A model generated the notes under the pieces. It did no database searches. It was given only the letters and a program-made list of their open reading frames with translations, and had not been told where the DNA came from. From the NCBI GenBank assembly GCA_965226855.1, contig CBDDEE010000031.1, positions 62,001 through 126,000 of the forward strand: a stretch of DNA of 64,000 nucleotides. Reading direction: 5' to 3'. Source of the DNA: JAUXJB01 sp965226855 (GTDB taxonomy: Bacteria; Myxococcota_A; UBA9160; SZUA-336). A program made the position numbers and the translations under genes. This document shows, piece after piece, positions 1 through 9,177 of the stretch. Position 1 is the first letter of the stretch; every line of letters begins with the position of its first letter.

Positions 1-650
<650 letters not shown>

Positions 651-749
651 GTGAGTTCTCCTGATGTTCGTTGCTGATGGTGGGGTGTGCGGTGTTGCTC
701 TGTTGATGTCGTGTTGCTCGCCCGTGTACGGGACGGGCGGGTCTGCGCT

Positions 750-1199
750 TCAATCTCCGGCCGAAACCGGAGCCGCCGCGAGACACTCTGGACAGCGGCC
801 CCAGTAGACCACCTCGGCCTCATCGATCTCGTAATCCGAGTCGTCGGCGGCGGTCAGGCAAGGGGTGACACCGACCGCGCAGTCGACGTCAACCATCCGT
901 CCGCAGGTGCGGCAGATCAGGTGGTGATGGTTGTCTCCCACCCGGTCCTCGAAACGGGCCGGTGAACCGGCGGGCTGGATGCGCCGGATCAGGCCCTTGT
1001 CGGCCAGCATCCCGAGGGCGTCGTACACCGCCTGGCGGGAGATGGCGCCGATCTCGGACCGGACGAGCTCGGCGACGTCGTCCGCCGTGCCGTGGGGCCG
1101 ACCCGATACCGCCCGCAGCACGGCCAGGCGCTGGGCCGTGACCTGGACCCCGTGTTCGCGAAGGAGGCTGGCTGCGTCGATGGACGGTGCTAGGGGCAT
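750..1199 (-). CDS. furA: Fur/PerR-family metalloregulator (FurA-like)
   Basis: Winged-helix metal-dependent repressor of 149 residues, the usual Fur length. The N-terminal DNA-binding half (about 10-75) contains SRQAVYDALGMLADKGLIRRI. The dimerisation half holds the His-rich segment DNHHHLICRTCGR (His91-93) and two CxxC pairs (Cys96/99 and Cys136/139) that form the structural zinc site. It precedes katG on the same strand, which argues for a peroxide-sensing FurA/PerR role rather than global iron control. That role is inferred from context and not proven by residues. The start is the ATG at 1199. There is no Shine-Dalgarno, and a promoter-like sequence ends right at the start codon, so the message may be leaderless. 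Confidence 0.92.
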   Translation of the reverse strand: MPLAPSIDAASLLREHGVQVTAQRLAVLRAVSGRPHGTADDVAELVRSEIGAISRQAVYDALGMLADKGLIRRIQPAGSPARFEDRVGDNHHHLICRTCGRMVDVDCAVGVTPCLTAADDSDYEIDEAEVVYWGRCPECLAAAPVSAGD

Positions 1200-1240
1200 G
1201 ATCGCATCGTGTGCCCATTTTTGGACAGTGTCAAGAATTG
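1200..1240 (-). promoter_or_regulatory. Candidate furA-katG promoter/operator, probably leaderless
   Basis: On the minus strand a perfect TTGACA -35 hexamer (1229-1234) is followed after 17 bases by CACGAT (1206-1211, three of six matches to a -10). This would put the transcription start about at the A of the furA ATG (1199). The stretch CAATTCTTGACACTGTCC followed by AAAAATGGG resembles, from memory, the AT-rich operator in front of mycobacterial furA. An autoregulatory FurA site overlapping the promoter is therefore inferred. Confidence 0.5.
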
Positions 1241-1284
1241 TAAGCGGGACGTAGACCGCATGTTTCTGTTGGAGTAGCGCGGAG

Positions 1285-1926
1285 CTACAGCCGGCTCCGA
1301 GTCGGCCAGCTCGCCTCCCGCCCGATCGCAGCGGCTAGCAGCCGCAGGTACTCCTCGCGCGGGATCTCGACGCAGCCGAAGTGGCTCAGGTGCTCCGTCG
1401 AGAACTGCGTGTCGAGGAGCCGGAAGCCTCGCTTCTGGAGCAGCTCGACCAGGCCCACGAGACAGACCTTGGAAGCGTTGGTGCCTCCAAGCTCTGGCAG
1501 GCTGAACATGCTCTCGCCGAAGAATGCGGAGCCGATGTGCACCCCGTACAGACCGCCGACTAGCCGCCCGTCGCGAAAGGCCTCGACGCTATGCGCGAGC
1601 CCGTCGCGCCAGAGGTCCGCGTAGGCCGTGACCATGCGCTCGTCGATCCAGGTCTCCTCACGCCCGGGGCGCGGGACCGCGCACGCGCGCATGACGGCCT
1701 CGAAGCATGTGTCGGTGCGTAGCTCGAAGCTCTCGGCTCGGACCACCCGAGCGAGACTCCTGGGAACGTGAAACGAGTCGAGTGGAAAGATGGCACGCGG
1801 ATCGGGACTGTACCAACCGACCTCTCCGCTCCTCGAATCGACCATTGGAAAGATGCCCTGGCTGTAGGCCGCGATCAGCAACTCGGGGGTGAGATGCTGT
1901 GGATCGATCGCGCGTCGGTCTCCCAC
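1285..1926 (-). CDS. aat: Leucyl/phenylalanyl-tRNA--protein transferase
   Basis: Cytosolic aminoacyl-transferase of the N-degron pathway. It adds Leu or Phe from aminoacyl-tRNA to proteins with N-terminal Arg or Lys so that ClpS/ClpAP can degrade them. The 213 residues match the family length. Family blocks are seen in order: GIFPM near the N-terminus, WYSPDPRAIFPLD, ETWIDERMVTAYADL, HSVEAF, GGLYGVHIGSAFFGESMFS, ASKVCLVGL and LLDTQFSTEHLSHFG. A short extra piece (LPELGGTN) sits between the FGESMFS and ASK blocks. The start is GTG at 1926. The gene is divergent from the SDR at 2080. Confidence 0.95.
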   Translation of the reverse strand: MGDRRAIDPQHLTPELLIAAYSQGIFPMVDSRSGEVGWYSPDPRAIFPLDSFHVPRSLARVVRAESFELRTDTCFEAVMRACAVPRPGREETWIDERMVTAYADLWRDGLAHSVEAFRDGRLVGGLYGVHIGSAFFGESMFSLPELGGTNASKVCLVGLVELLQKRGFRLLDTQFSTEHLSHFGCVEIPREEYLRLLAAAIGREASWPTRSRL

Positions 1927-2079
1927 GCGGGGAGTCTAGCGCGGCTTCAGACGCGCTCCGTGCCGGCGAAGGCCATGACGTCCGGCGATCCCAGACCTCT
2001 GTCCGCAGCAGCGTCGCAACGGTCCCGGCTCGCGCGCTGTAGAATCGACGCCTGAACGGATCGAGTCGCGGGGGGGCCC

Positions 2080-2913
2080 ATGGGTCAGCTAGACGGGAAG
2101 GTCGCGGTCATCACCGGTGGCGCGAGCGGGATCGGCGAGCGGAGCGCGCGGCTCTTCGTCGAGGAAGGGGCACGCGTCGTGATCGCGGACATGCAGGAGG
2201 AGCGCGGGCGCGAGGTCGCGCGCTCGCTACGGAGCTCTGCGCTGTTCCAGCAAGCGGAGGTCAGCCGCGAGGAGGACGTGCGCGAGGCGGTCGCGGCCAC
2301 CCTGCGAGAGTTCGGTCGCCTCGACTGCATCTTCAACAACGCCGGCTTCGGCGGCGCGCTAGGACCAGTCGCCGAGACTCCCACCGACGAGTTCGATCTC
2401 ACGTTCGCCGTTCTGGTGCGCGGCGTCTTCCTCGGCATGAAGTACGCGGCCCCGGTGATGCTGGCCCAGGGGTCGGGCAGCATGATCAACACGGCCAGCG
2501 TCGCGGGCCTCCGCGCCGGCTACGGCCCGCACGCCTACAGCGCGGCCAAGGCCGCCGTGATCCAGCTGACGCGCTCGGTGGCGATGGAGCTTGCAGAAGG
2601 AGGCGTGCGGGTGAACTGCATCTGCCCCGGCTTCATCGCGACGCCGCTCTCCACGAATACAGTGGGTGGACGAGACTCGGCCGTCGAGGCGGCGAAGCCG
2701 GATTTCGTCAGTTCGCAGCCGCTGCAGAGGGCCGGCGTGCCGGAGGACATCGCGAGCGCGGCGCTCTGGCTTGCCAGCGACGCCTCCGCCTTCGTGACCG
2801 GCGAGGCCATCGTCGTCGACGGCGGGCTCGTGGCGGGGCGGCGTTGGTCCGAGCAGGCAGGCTTCATGCGCCGCTATCGGCCGATCCGCGTCTACCGACC
2901 AGAGGGCGACTGA
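2080..2913 (+). CDS. Short-chain dehydrogenase/reductase (SDR)
   Basis: Classical NAD(P)-dependent SDR of 277 residues; substrate unknown. The cofactor motif TGGASGIG is at residues 12-19 and NNAG at 86-89. The catalytic Ser140 lies in NTASVAG, and Tyr/Lys lie in YSAAK at 153-157. An acidic residue after the second beta strand (VVIADMQ) favours NAD over NADP. The C-terminal signature VTGEAIVVDGG is followed by an Arg-rich tail. The start ATG at 2080 fits the family N-terminus (LDGKVAVITG). The 3' end overlaps the convergent rmuC by 22 bp. Confidence 0.93.
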   Translation: MGQLDGKVAVITGGASGIGERSARLFVEEGARVVIADMQEERGREVARSLRSSALFQQAEVSREEDVREAVAATLREFGRLDCIFNNAGFGGALGPVAETPTDEFDLTFAVLVRGVFLGMKYAAPVMLAQGSGSMINTASVAGLRAGYGPHAYSAAKAAVIQLTRSVAMELAEGGVRVNCICPGFIATPLSTNTVGGRDSAVEAAKPDFVSSQPLQRAGVPEDIASAALWLASDASAFVTGEAIVVDGGLVAGRRWSEQAGFMRRYRPIRVYRPEGD

Positions 2914-4334
2914 GTCTCGTCGGTCTCTCTGGTCTTGTCCGCAGCTCCGAGGGTGATCGCGCGCGTGGTGGCCTCAACGGCCGGCGGCGCAACCAGCTCC
3001 GAGTCCCCTCCCGCGCCGAGGTCGCGGAAGCGTCGGGCCGACACCAGCACGCGGGTCTCGAGAGACCCCACGGCATCGTTGTAAGCAGAGACCGCACCCT
3101 CCAACCCGCGCCGCAGCCCGTCGAAGTGCCCCGCGAGCGTGACCAGTCGCTCGTAGAGCTCGCGGCCGAGCGTACTGATGGTCATGGCGTTCTCGGCGAC
3201 CTTCTCCTCTCGCCAGCCATAGGCAACCGCTCGCAAGAGAGCGATCAGCGTCGTCGGACTGGCCGGGATCACCCGGTTCTCCACCCCGAACTCGATGAGG
3301 CCGGGGTCGTACTGCAGCGCGGCGCTGAAGAAGGTTTCGCCTGGCAGGAACATGACGACGAACTCGGGAGTGGGCTGGAACTGACTCCAGTAGCGCTTTG
3401 CGCCGAGCTGGGTAATGTGGCTGCGGACCTGACGCGCGTGATCCAGCATACGCTTCTCGCGCTCGGCGTCGCTCATCTCGTCGAGGGCGTCGAGGTAGGC
3501 GGACAGCGGTGCCTTCGCGTCTACGATGACGTTCTTCTCGCCTGGCAGGCGAACCAGGAGATCCGGGCGCAGACGACCCTCGTCGGAGTCGACGCTCTGC
3601 TGCTCGTAGAAGTCGCAGTGATCCAGCATTCCCGCCAGCTCGACCACGCGCTTCAGCTGGATCTCTCCCCAGCGACCGCGAACGGTTGGCGTTCGCAGAG
3701 CCTTCACCAGACTGGCGGTCTCGCCCTGCAGCTGCTGCTGAGAGGCTGCCATTGACCTGAGCTGCTCGGTGAGAGCCGAGTAGTGACCGTGGCGCTCCTT
3801 CTCCACCTCGATGAGCTTGTCGTCCACGCGGGACAGGGACTCGTAAATCGGCTGGACCAGGTCGAGGATTGCCTTCTGTCGGTCGTCCATGTCGCTGCGC
3901 GCGGTCTCCTGCAGCTTCTCCAGGTCCCCGCGGGCGATCTCGAGGAAGGTCTTGTTGTTGCTGCGCAGCGCCTCGGCAGACAGCGCCTGAAAGGTCTCGG
4001 TCAGCCTCTGCTCGGCGCGGTCGACGAGCGCGAGCTTCTGCTCACCGCTCTCTCGCTCATCCCTGAGCTCCTGTGCGAGCCGAGCGTTCGCGCGCTCGAA
4101 CTCCCGGAGCTCGCTCTGGAGCTCCGCCACGAGCCGCCGTCGCTCGGCGAGCTCCCCCTCGAGCCGCTCGATCTGCTTCGACCGATCCTCCAGGTGGGCC
4201 AGCGCCCCGGCCAGCCGAACCTCCTGCGCTCGGGTGGCCTCGGCCCAACGCCACTGCCAGCGCAGCCAGACGAACCCCGCCCCGAGCACCGCTCCCGAGA
4301 CACCGGCGAGCGCAACAATCCCCCACGACCCCAT
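2892..4334 (-). CDS. rmuC: DNA recombination protein RmuC
   Basis: RmuC-family protein of 480 residues, linked in E. coli to limiting inversions at short inverted repeats. An N-terminal transmembrane segment (about 3-23) is followed by a long charged coiled coil (about 35-200). The nuclease-like RmuC domain comes next, with PTVRGRWGEIQLKRVVELAG, DLLVRLPGEKNVIVDAKAPL and the PEFVVMFLPGETFFSAAL block. These are the diagnostic segments of the family. The gene converges on and overlaps the SDR gene by 22 bp. The start is ATG at 4334, directly before the membrane segment. Confidence 0.93.
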   Translation of the reverse strand: MGSWGIVALAGVSGAVLGAGFVWLRWQWRWAEATRAQEVRLAGALAHLEDRSKQIERLEGELAERRRLVAELQSELREFERANARLAQELRDERESGEQKLALVDRAEQRLTETFQALSAEALRSNNKTFLEIARGDLEKLQETARSDMDDRQKAILDLVQPIYESLSRVDDKLIEVEKERHGHYSALTEQLRSMAASQQQLQGETASLVKALRTPTVRGRWGEIQLKRVVELAGMLDHCDFYEQQSVDSDEGRLRPDLLVRLPGEKNVIVDAKAPLSAYLDALDEMSDAEREKRMLDHARQVRSHITQLGAKRYWSQFQPTPEFVVMFLPGETFFSAALQYDPGLIEFGVENRVIPASPTTLIALLRAVAYGWREEKVAENAMTISTLGRELYERLVTLAGHFDGLRRGLEGAVSAYNDAVGSLETRVLVSARRFRDLGAGGDSELVAPPAVEATTRAITLGAADKTRETDETQSPSGR

Positions 4335-4384
4335 CCCGTACTTTTACCTCTTTTTCGCCCCCGGGTCATCCGAGCAGGGGGATC

Positions 4385-4456
4385 GGAACTTGGGGACGGT
4401 CCTCAAATTCCGATTCCGAAGGGTAAGTTCCGATTAAGGGACCGTCCCTAAGTTCC
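4385..4456. repeat. Inverted-repeat element, arms GGAACTTGGGGACGGTCC
   Basis: The 18-base arm GGAACTTGGGGACGGTCC at 4385-4402 is repeated in inverted orientation at 4439-4456 with one mismatch (17 of 18). A 36-base centre separates them and itself holds TTCCGATT-type subrepeats. One arm recurs alone at 20796-20813. The element lies between the start of rmuC and the end of the LLM gene. It could act as a terminator-like hairpin or be a non-autonomous REP-like element; no function is shown. Confidence 0.75.
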
Positions 4457-4486
4457 GGGGGCGGGAACATGCCCGGACGGGGTGGG

Positions 4487-5557
4487 TCAGACCTCCAGAT
4501 CTTGGAGGGCAGGCATTACTTCGCGGGCGAAGAGGTGCATGTTGCGTTCGGCTTCGGCGAAGGGCATGCCGGCGTAGCTGAAGACGGCGTTGAACGAGTT
4601 GCTGCCGAGGCGCTTTGTGACATCGACCACTTTGCCGTAGCACTGCTCTGGAGTGCCCCAGATCTGAAGGCCGAGGAAAAACTCAATCATGTCGTCGGTG
4701 CCGCCCTCGGCGCTCGCGAGCTCCTGCATCCTGGCGTAGGACTCGTAGCCCTTGAGCTTGCCGAGGTGGTCGCCAATCAGCTCGTAGTGCTTCACTACGG
4801 TGTGCCAGTAGCCGCCGATGTAGCGGCGCGCGAGCTCCTCGGCACGACCCTCGTCCTCGTCGCAGAACACCCAGCCCGCGGAGATCGTAGGCGGCGCAGG
4901 CCCTCCGTTCACCTCCCTGTAGATCTCGCGGTAGGTCTGGAGCTCTCGCTCGACGGCCTCCCACGGCTTTTGCGGGATGACCAGGATGCCCACCCCGAGC
5001 CGGGCCATCAGCTCGGAGGACTCCGGTGACACCGCCGCGGCGAAGATGCGGCCCTTGAAGCTCTTGAAAGGTCGGGGCCGAATCTCGCGGCGAACCTGCT
5101 TGACGTACTGACCGTCGAACTCGCAGTAGCCCTTCTCCAGGCCCTCGATCAGCATCGTCGCCGCCTCAGTGAAGATCGTGCGGCTCGTATTCTGGTCCAC
5201 ACCCATGCCTTCGAACTCGACCCTGCCGAGGCCGCGACCCAGTCCGAGCACGAGGCGCCCGTCGGAGAGATGGTCGAGCACGGAGACCTGCTCGGCCACG
5301 CGCATGGGGTTGTGCCACGGCAGTACGACGACCATGGACCCGATGCCGAGCGTGGGGTGGCGAGCCGCCATGTACGTGAGGAACTGCAGTACGTCCGGAC
5401 ACATGGTGTAATCGGTGAAGTGATGTTCCACGCCCCAGATGGACTGAAAGCCCAGCGGGGTGGCCTGATCAGCCAGCAACAGCTCGCTCTGATACACCTC
5501 GCGGTCGCTGCGTTCGGCATCGGGGTTCTGGAAGATAACGGCCATTCCGACGTGCAT
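4487..5557 (-). CDS. LLM-class flavin-dependent oxidoreductase
   Basis: Luciferase-like monooxygenase family protein (356 residues, TIM barrel), expected to use reduced FMN or F420; substrate unknown. Family landmarks: GFQSIWGVEHHFTDY near residue 35, LGIGSMVVVLPWHNPMRVAE, VLDHLSDGRLVLGLGRGLG and EGLEKGYCEFDGQYV. The last third contains PEQCYGKVVDVTKRLGSN, the segment that lines the flavin pocket in relatives. The start ATG at 5557 has AAGGAG 7-8 bases upstream. That ribosome-binding site abuts the end of an intergenic repeat at 5568-5661. No obvious partner gene is adjacent. Confidence 0.9.
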   Translation of the reverse strand: MHVGMAVIFQNPDAERSDREVYQSELLLADQATPLGFQSIWGVEHHFTDYTMCPDVLQFLTYMAARHPTLGIGSMVVVLPWHNPMRVAEQVSVLDHLSDGRLVLGLGRGLGRVEFEGMGVDQNTSRTIFTEAATMLIEGLEKGYCEFDGQYVKQVRREIRPRPFKSFKGRIFAAAVSPESSELMARLGVGILVIPQKPWEAVERELQTYREIYREVNGGPAPPTISAGWVFCDEDEGRAEELARRYIGGYWHTVVKHYELIGDHLGKLKGYESYARMQELASAEGGTDDMIEFFLGLQIWGTPEQCYGKVVDVTKRLGSNSFNAVFSYAGMPFAEAERNMHLFAREVMPALQDLEV

Positions 5558-5567
5558 GTGCTGTCTC

Positions 5568-5661
5568 CTTGTGGGACCCGGCGCGCGGGCGTCCGCGCGC
5601 CACCCACCTCCGCTCAGGCCTTCGGCCTTCGCTGCGCGCGCCGCGCGGCCGCGGCGCTTGC
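5568..5661. repeat. Intergenic palindromic repeat, copy 1
   Basis: It begins CTTGTGGGACCCGG, continues with a GC-only palindromic core (CGCGCGGGCGTCCGCGCG) and CCACCCACCTCCGCTCAGGC, and ends with a second GC-rich palindrome and GCTTGC. It is the same family as copies near 16.5, 20.7, 20.9, 23.9, 39.6, 49.2 and 49.7 kb. It separates the LLM gene from the symporter and touches the LLM ribosome-binding site. Confidence 0.85.
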
Positions 5662-5686
5662 ACCGACAGCTTAGCCGTCGCCCCGC

Positions 5687-7183
5687 TCAGACGTCCATGA
5701 CTGCTTCTATGTCGGGGGCGAGCCGGGGTGGCGGACTCAGGAGGGAGATCCCGAAGAAGAGCGCGATGGAGACCAGCATCGAGATCGTGCCGCCGTGGAT
5801 TCCGTAGGGAATCTCCACGTCGAGCAGCTCCAGACCGAAGTTGATGGTCAGGCTCGCGACGATCGCGGTGTTCGCCGCAGCGGCGGTGGCGCGCTTCCAG
5901 TTGAAGCCGATCGCGACCGTGGGAACGAGGGCAGCCGCAAAGGTCCCCCAGCCGAACGCGCCCAGCAGGGCCACGAGGCGCTCGTTCTCGTAGTGGGAGT
6001 AGAGCGCGAAGAGCGCGGCGACCAGCGCGATCACGACCGTCGCGACCCGCGCCGAGAGCAACTCGTTCGGGAGCGAGCGGCCGCGCAGCGCCGTCGGGAT
6101 GTCGTGCACCACCGCGGCCGCACCGATGTTGAGGAAGCCATCGGCCGTCGACATGATCGCCGCGAAGAGCCCCGCGAACACTACTCCCGCAAGCACCGGA
6201 TGGGCATAGGTTTGCAGGAACTCCGCTGCGGCAGCATCCGCGTTCGAGAGCTCGGGGTGCACCCCGGCGAGAACCAGCGCCCGCATCGCGAGGCCAATGC
6301 TGATCCAGAGCAAGGCGGCGAGAACGAAGCTACCGACGGTGAGGGGCAGCACCTTGCGCGCGTCAGCGACCGACTTGTTCATCATGAACTTCGTGACGAT
6401 GTGCGGCTGCCCGCAGGCGCCCAGCGCGAACATGAAGTACCAGGACAGGCAGCCCAGCATCCCCAACGTGCCCCACGGACCCATGGCCTCTGGGTCGTCG
6501 CGCATGATGATCTGCACGGCGCCTGCTGCGCCGCCGTCCACCGCGTAGAGCGCCGTCACAAAGACGAGCAGGGCCGCCACCACCATGACGCTACCCTGTA
6601 CCAGATCGGTGTAGACGGACGCGATGATTCCTCCCGTCACACAGTAGAAGACCAGCACGGTGCTCGAGATGGCGACGCATCCGATCAAACCGATGCCGCC
6701 GAGGAATTCCGTCCGCTCCAGGATGCTCTGCAGCACCGTGGCCATCGCCAGGATCTGGGTCGCGAGGTAGCCCATCACGCCGAGCAGAATGGCGAGCGCC
6801 GTGAGCAGGCGGCTCGCCTCGCTGCCGTAGCGCGCGCACACGGCGTCGGGCAAGGACACGGTGTCTCGCGCCCCGGCGAAGAGGCGTAGGCGCTTGGCGA
6901 GCAGGAAAAAGGAGAGGCAGAAGCCCATCGAGGCGCAGACCACCATCCACATGGAGCTCATGCCCATGGAGTAGACGAGCCCGGGTCCGCCGACGAAGCC
7001 AAAGCCCGAGAGCGTGCTCGAGAAGATGGCCAGACCCGCGACCATGACCCCGATCTGACGTCCGGCCATGAAGAAGTCGCGTGTGCTGCGGGTGCGCTTC
7101 ATCGCCCAGAGGCCGAACCCGACACACACCGCCATGTAGACGCCGACGAAGCCCAGGATAATCGGGTTCCGGAGCGCCTCCAT
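5687..7183 (-). CDS. Sodium:solute symporter (SSS family)
   Basis: Inner-membrane Na+-coupled transporter of 498 residues, with about 13 hydrophobic segments. The N-terminal pattern TRDFFMAGRQIG, then SSTLSGFGFVGGPGLVYSMG, is characteristic of the SSS family. The conserved sodium-site region AGLFAAIMSTADGFLNIGAAAV lies near residue 330. The substrate cannot be assigned from sequence. Its ATG overlaps the TGA of the upstream 177-aa membrane protein by one base (TGATG), so the two are probably translationally coupled and may work together. Confidence 0.9.
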   Translation of the reverse strand: MEALRNPIILGFVGVYMAVCVGFGLWAMKRTRSTRDFFMAGRQIGVMVAGLAIFSSTLSGFGFVGGPGLVYSMGMSSMWMVVCASMGFCLSFFLLAKRLRLFAGARDTVSLPDAVCARYGSEASRLLTALAILLGVMGYLATQILAMATVLQSILERTEFLGGIGLIGCVAISSTVLVFYCVTGGIIASVYTDLVQGSVMVVAALLVFVTALYAVDGGAAGAVQIIMRDDPEAMGPWGTLGMLGCLSWYFMFALGACGQPHIVTKFMMNKSVADARKVLPLTVGSFVLAALLWISIGLAMRALVLAGVHPELSNADAAAAEFLQTYAHPVLAGVVFAGLFAAIMSTADGFLNIGAAAVVHDIPTALRGRSLPNELLSARVATVVIALVAALFALYSHYENERLVALLGAFGWGTFAAALVPTVAIGFNWKRATAAAANTAIVASLTINFGLELLDVEIPYGIHGGTISMLVSIALFFGISLLSPPPRLAPDIEAVMDV

Positions 7184-7716
7184 CAGGGGCCGTCCCGCCC
7201 CTCCGAGCGCAGCTCGGCCAGCCGGCGTTCCAGCGCCGCGAGGTCCGAAGGGCTGGCAATCCAGCGCTCGAACCCGACCACGTAAAGGACCATGAAGATC
7301 CCGGGCACGGCGTAGAGGGCGAAGAGCATGATCGCTGTCGGCACGGGGAAGCCAAGAAAGAGGGCGGGATCGGAGCTCAGCGCATACGTTCGATACGTGA
7401 GCACGAGCGCGGTCCAGATCACCGCGTATACGAGGCCCCCCGCCAGCAGACCGGGACCCAGCCCGCGCAGCCCGTCGGGTCGGCGCGCGCCCAGGGCGAG
7501 GAGTCCCGTGAAGAACAGGACCTGCGCCAGGCCGAAGGCCCAGCCCAGCTCGAGCACGCCCTCGGCGCGTGCGTAGCCCTCCCCGCCCCGCTCCATGGTG
7601 GCGACCTCGGGGTGCGTGAAGCCGTGCCCGGGCGGTCGCTCGGGCACGCCCAGAGCAATGGCGACGAACGCCACCATGGCGAGGGCGAGGATCACAAGGA
7701 ACCCTACGAGTCGCAA
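7183..7716 (-). CDS. Small membrane protein coupled to SSS symporter
   Basis: A 177-residue protein I do not recognise. About five hydrophobic segments are visible (roughly residues 3-23, 58-75, 90-110, 123-138 and 141-160). A charged C-terminal tail (ALERRLAELRSEGRD) would face the cytoplasm. Its stop codon overlaps the start of the symporter by one base. That coupling and shared strand suggest an accessory subunit or folding partner, but this is inference. It does not look like the short DUF4212 subunit found with the second symporter of this window. Confidence 0.7.
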   Translation of the reverse strand: MRLVGFLVILALAMVAFVAIALGVPERPPGHGFTHPEVATMERGGEGYARAEGVLELGWAFGLAQVLFFTGLLALGARRPDGLRGLGPGLLAGGLVYAVIWTALVLTYRTYALSSDPALFLGFPVPTAIMLFALYAVPGIFMVLYVVGFERWIASPSDLAALERRLAELRSEGRDGP

Positions 7717-7764
7717 CGGGCTCTCCGGCGCACGGACGGGTCGGTGCGGCTCAGCGCCTGGACC

Positions 7765-9117
7765 CTACGCGACCGGCTCGCGCATCGTCACGAATTCCTC
7801 GGCCGAGGTCGGGTGGATGCCGATCGTCGCGTCGAACTGGGCCTTGGTGGCCCCGCACTTGATCGCAACGGCGACTCCCTGCGTCATCTCGCCCGCGTCC
7901 GCACCCACCACGTGGAAGCCGACGACGCGATCGCTCGCCCGGTTGACGATCAGCTTCATGAAGGCCGTCTCGTCGCTCCCGGTCAACGTGTGCACGAGCG
8001 GGCGAAAGCGGCTCTTGTAGATGTCGAGCTCCCCGTAGCGCTCGCGTGCGCGTGCCTCGGTCAGGCCGACGGAGCCGATGGCTGGCTGGCTGAACACGGC
8101 GGAGGCGACGTCTTCGTGGCAGGGCTTGGTGGGCTTGCCGTCGAATAGCGTGCTCGCGAGGCACATGCCCTCGTGGATCGCGACGGGCGTGAGATTGATC
8201 CGATCCGTTGCGTCGCCGACCGCCCAGATGTGCTCGACCGAAGAGCGCGAGTAATCGTCGACGACTACCGCTCCCTTGTCATTGAGCTCAACGCCGACCT
8301 CTTCCAGCCCGAGGCCCGCGGTGAGAGGGCGCCGACCGGTCGCGTACATGATCTCGTCGACCTCGATCGAGCTGCCATCACTCAAGGTGGCGAGCAGTCC
8401 CGCGTCCGTACGCTCGATCATCTCCACGGTCACCTCGAAGCGCAGATCGATACCCTTCTTGCGCAGCTCTTCGCTGAGCACCTGCCGCACGTCGTCGTCG
8501 AAGCCGCGCAAGAACAGCGGGCCCCGGTAGAGCTCGGTGGTCTGGACACCCAGGCCGTGGAAGATGCCCGCGAACTCGACGGCAATGTAGCCCCCGCCGA
8601 TGATGAGCGCGCGCTCCGGGAGGGACTTCAGATGGAAGGCCTCGTTCGAAGTGATCACGTGCTCGATCCCCGGCAGCTGCGGGAGCGCCGGCCAGCTCCC
8701 CGTCGCCACCAGGATGTTCTCCGCGGTGAAGCGCCGATCCCCGACGGATACCGTGTGGGCGTCCACGAGGTTGGCGTGTCCCGAGATCTGATCAACGCCG
8801 GCATCGCTCAGCAGCCGATCGTACACGCCGTTGAGACGCGCGATCTCCGCGTCCTTGTTCGCGATCAGCACGCTCCAGTCGAAGTCGCGCTTGCCTACTG
8901 ACCAGCCGTAGGACCCGGCGTGCTCGGAGTCCTCACAGAAGTGAGAGGCGTAGACGAGCAGCTTCTTGGGAATGCAGCCGACGTTGACGCAGGTACCACC
9001 GAGGTAGCGCTCCTCTGCAAGCGCCACACGCGCGCCGAAGCCCGCCGACACGCGCGAGGCTCGAACCCCGCCGGAGCCGCCGCCAATCGTGAAGAGGTCG
9101 TAGTCGTACTGAGCCAT
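7765..9117 (-). CDS. gor: Glutathione-disulfide reductase
   Basis: FAD- and NAD(P)H-dependent class I pyridine nucleotide-disulfide oxidoreductase of 450 residues. The FAD motif GGGSGG is at 12-17 and the redox-active CVNVGC at 43-48. The second nucleotide-binding motif is ALIIGGGYIAVEFAG, and the C-terminal His-Glu pair sits in HPTSAEEFV. These motifs fit glutathione reductase (or a close thiol reductase) rather than dihydrolipoamide or mercuric reductase. The start ATG is at 9117. The gene lay just downstream of folB on the same strand before an IS element inserted between them, about 57 bp in front of gor. Confidence 0.92.
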   Translation of the reverse strand: MAQYDYDLFTIGGGSGGVRASRVSAGFGARVALAEERYLGGTCVNVGCIPKKLLVYASHFCEDSEHAGSYGWSVGKRDFDWSVLIANKDAEIARLNGVYDRLLSDAGVDQISGHANLVDAHTVSVGDRRFTAENILVATGSWPALPQLPGIEHVITSNEAFHLKSLPERALIIGGGYIAVEFAGIFHGLGVQTTELYRGPLFLRGFDDDVRQVLSEELRKKGIDLRFEVTVEMIERTDAGLLATLSDGSSIEVDEIMYATGRRPLTAGLGLEEVGVELNDKGAVVVDDYSRSSVEHIWAVGDATDRINLTPVAIHEGMCLASTLFDGKPTKPCHEDVASAVFSQPAIGSVGLTEARARERYGELDIYKSRFRPLVHTLTGSDETAFMKLIVNRASDRVVGFHVVGADAGEMTQGVAVAIKCGATKAQFDATIGIHPTSAEEFVTMREPVA

Positions 9118-9177
9118 CGTCTACCCTTCCCGCTCCGTTCCTCGGGGGACAGAGTCTACCCCGGGTGGCAGGACTAG

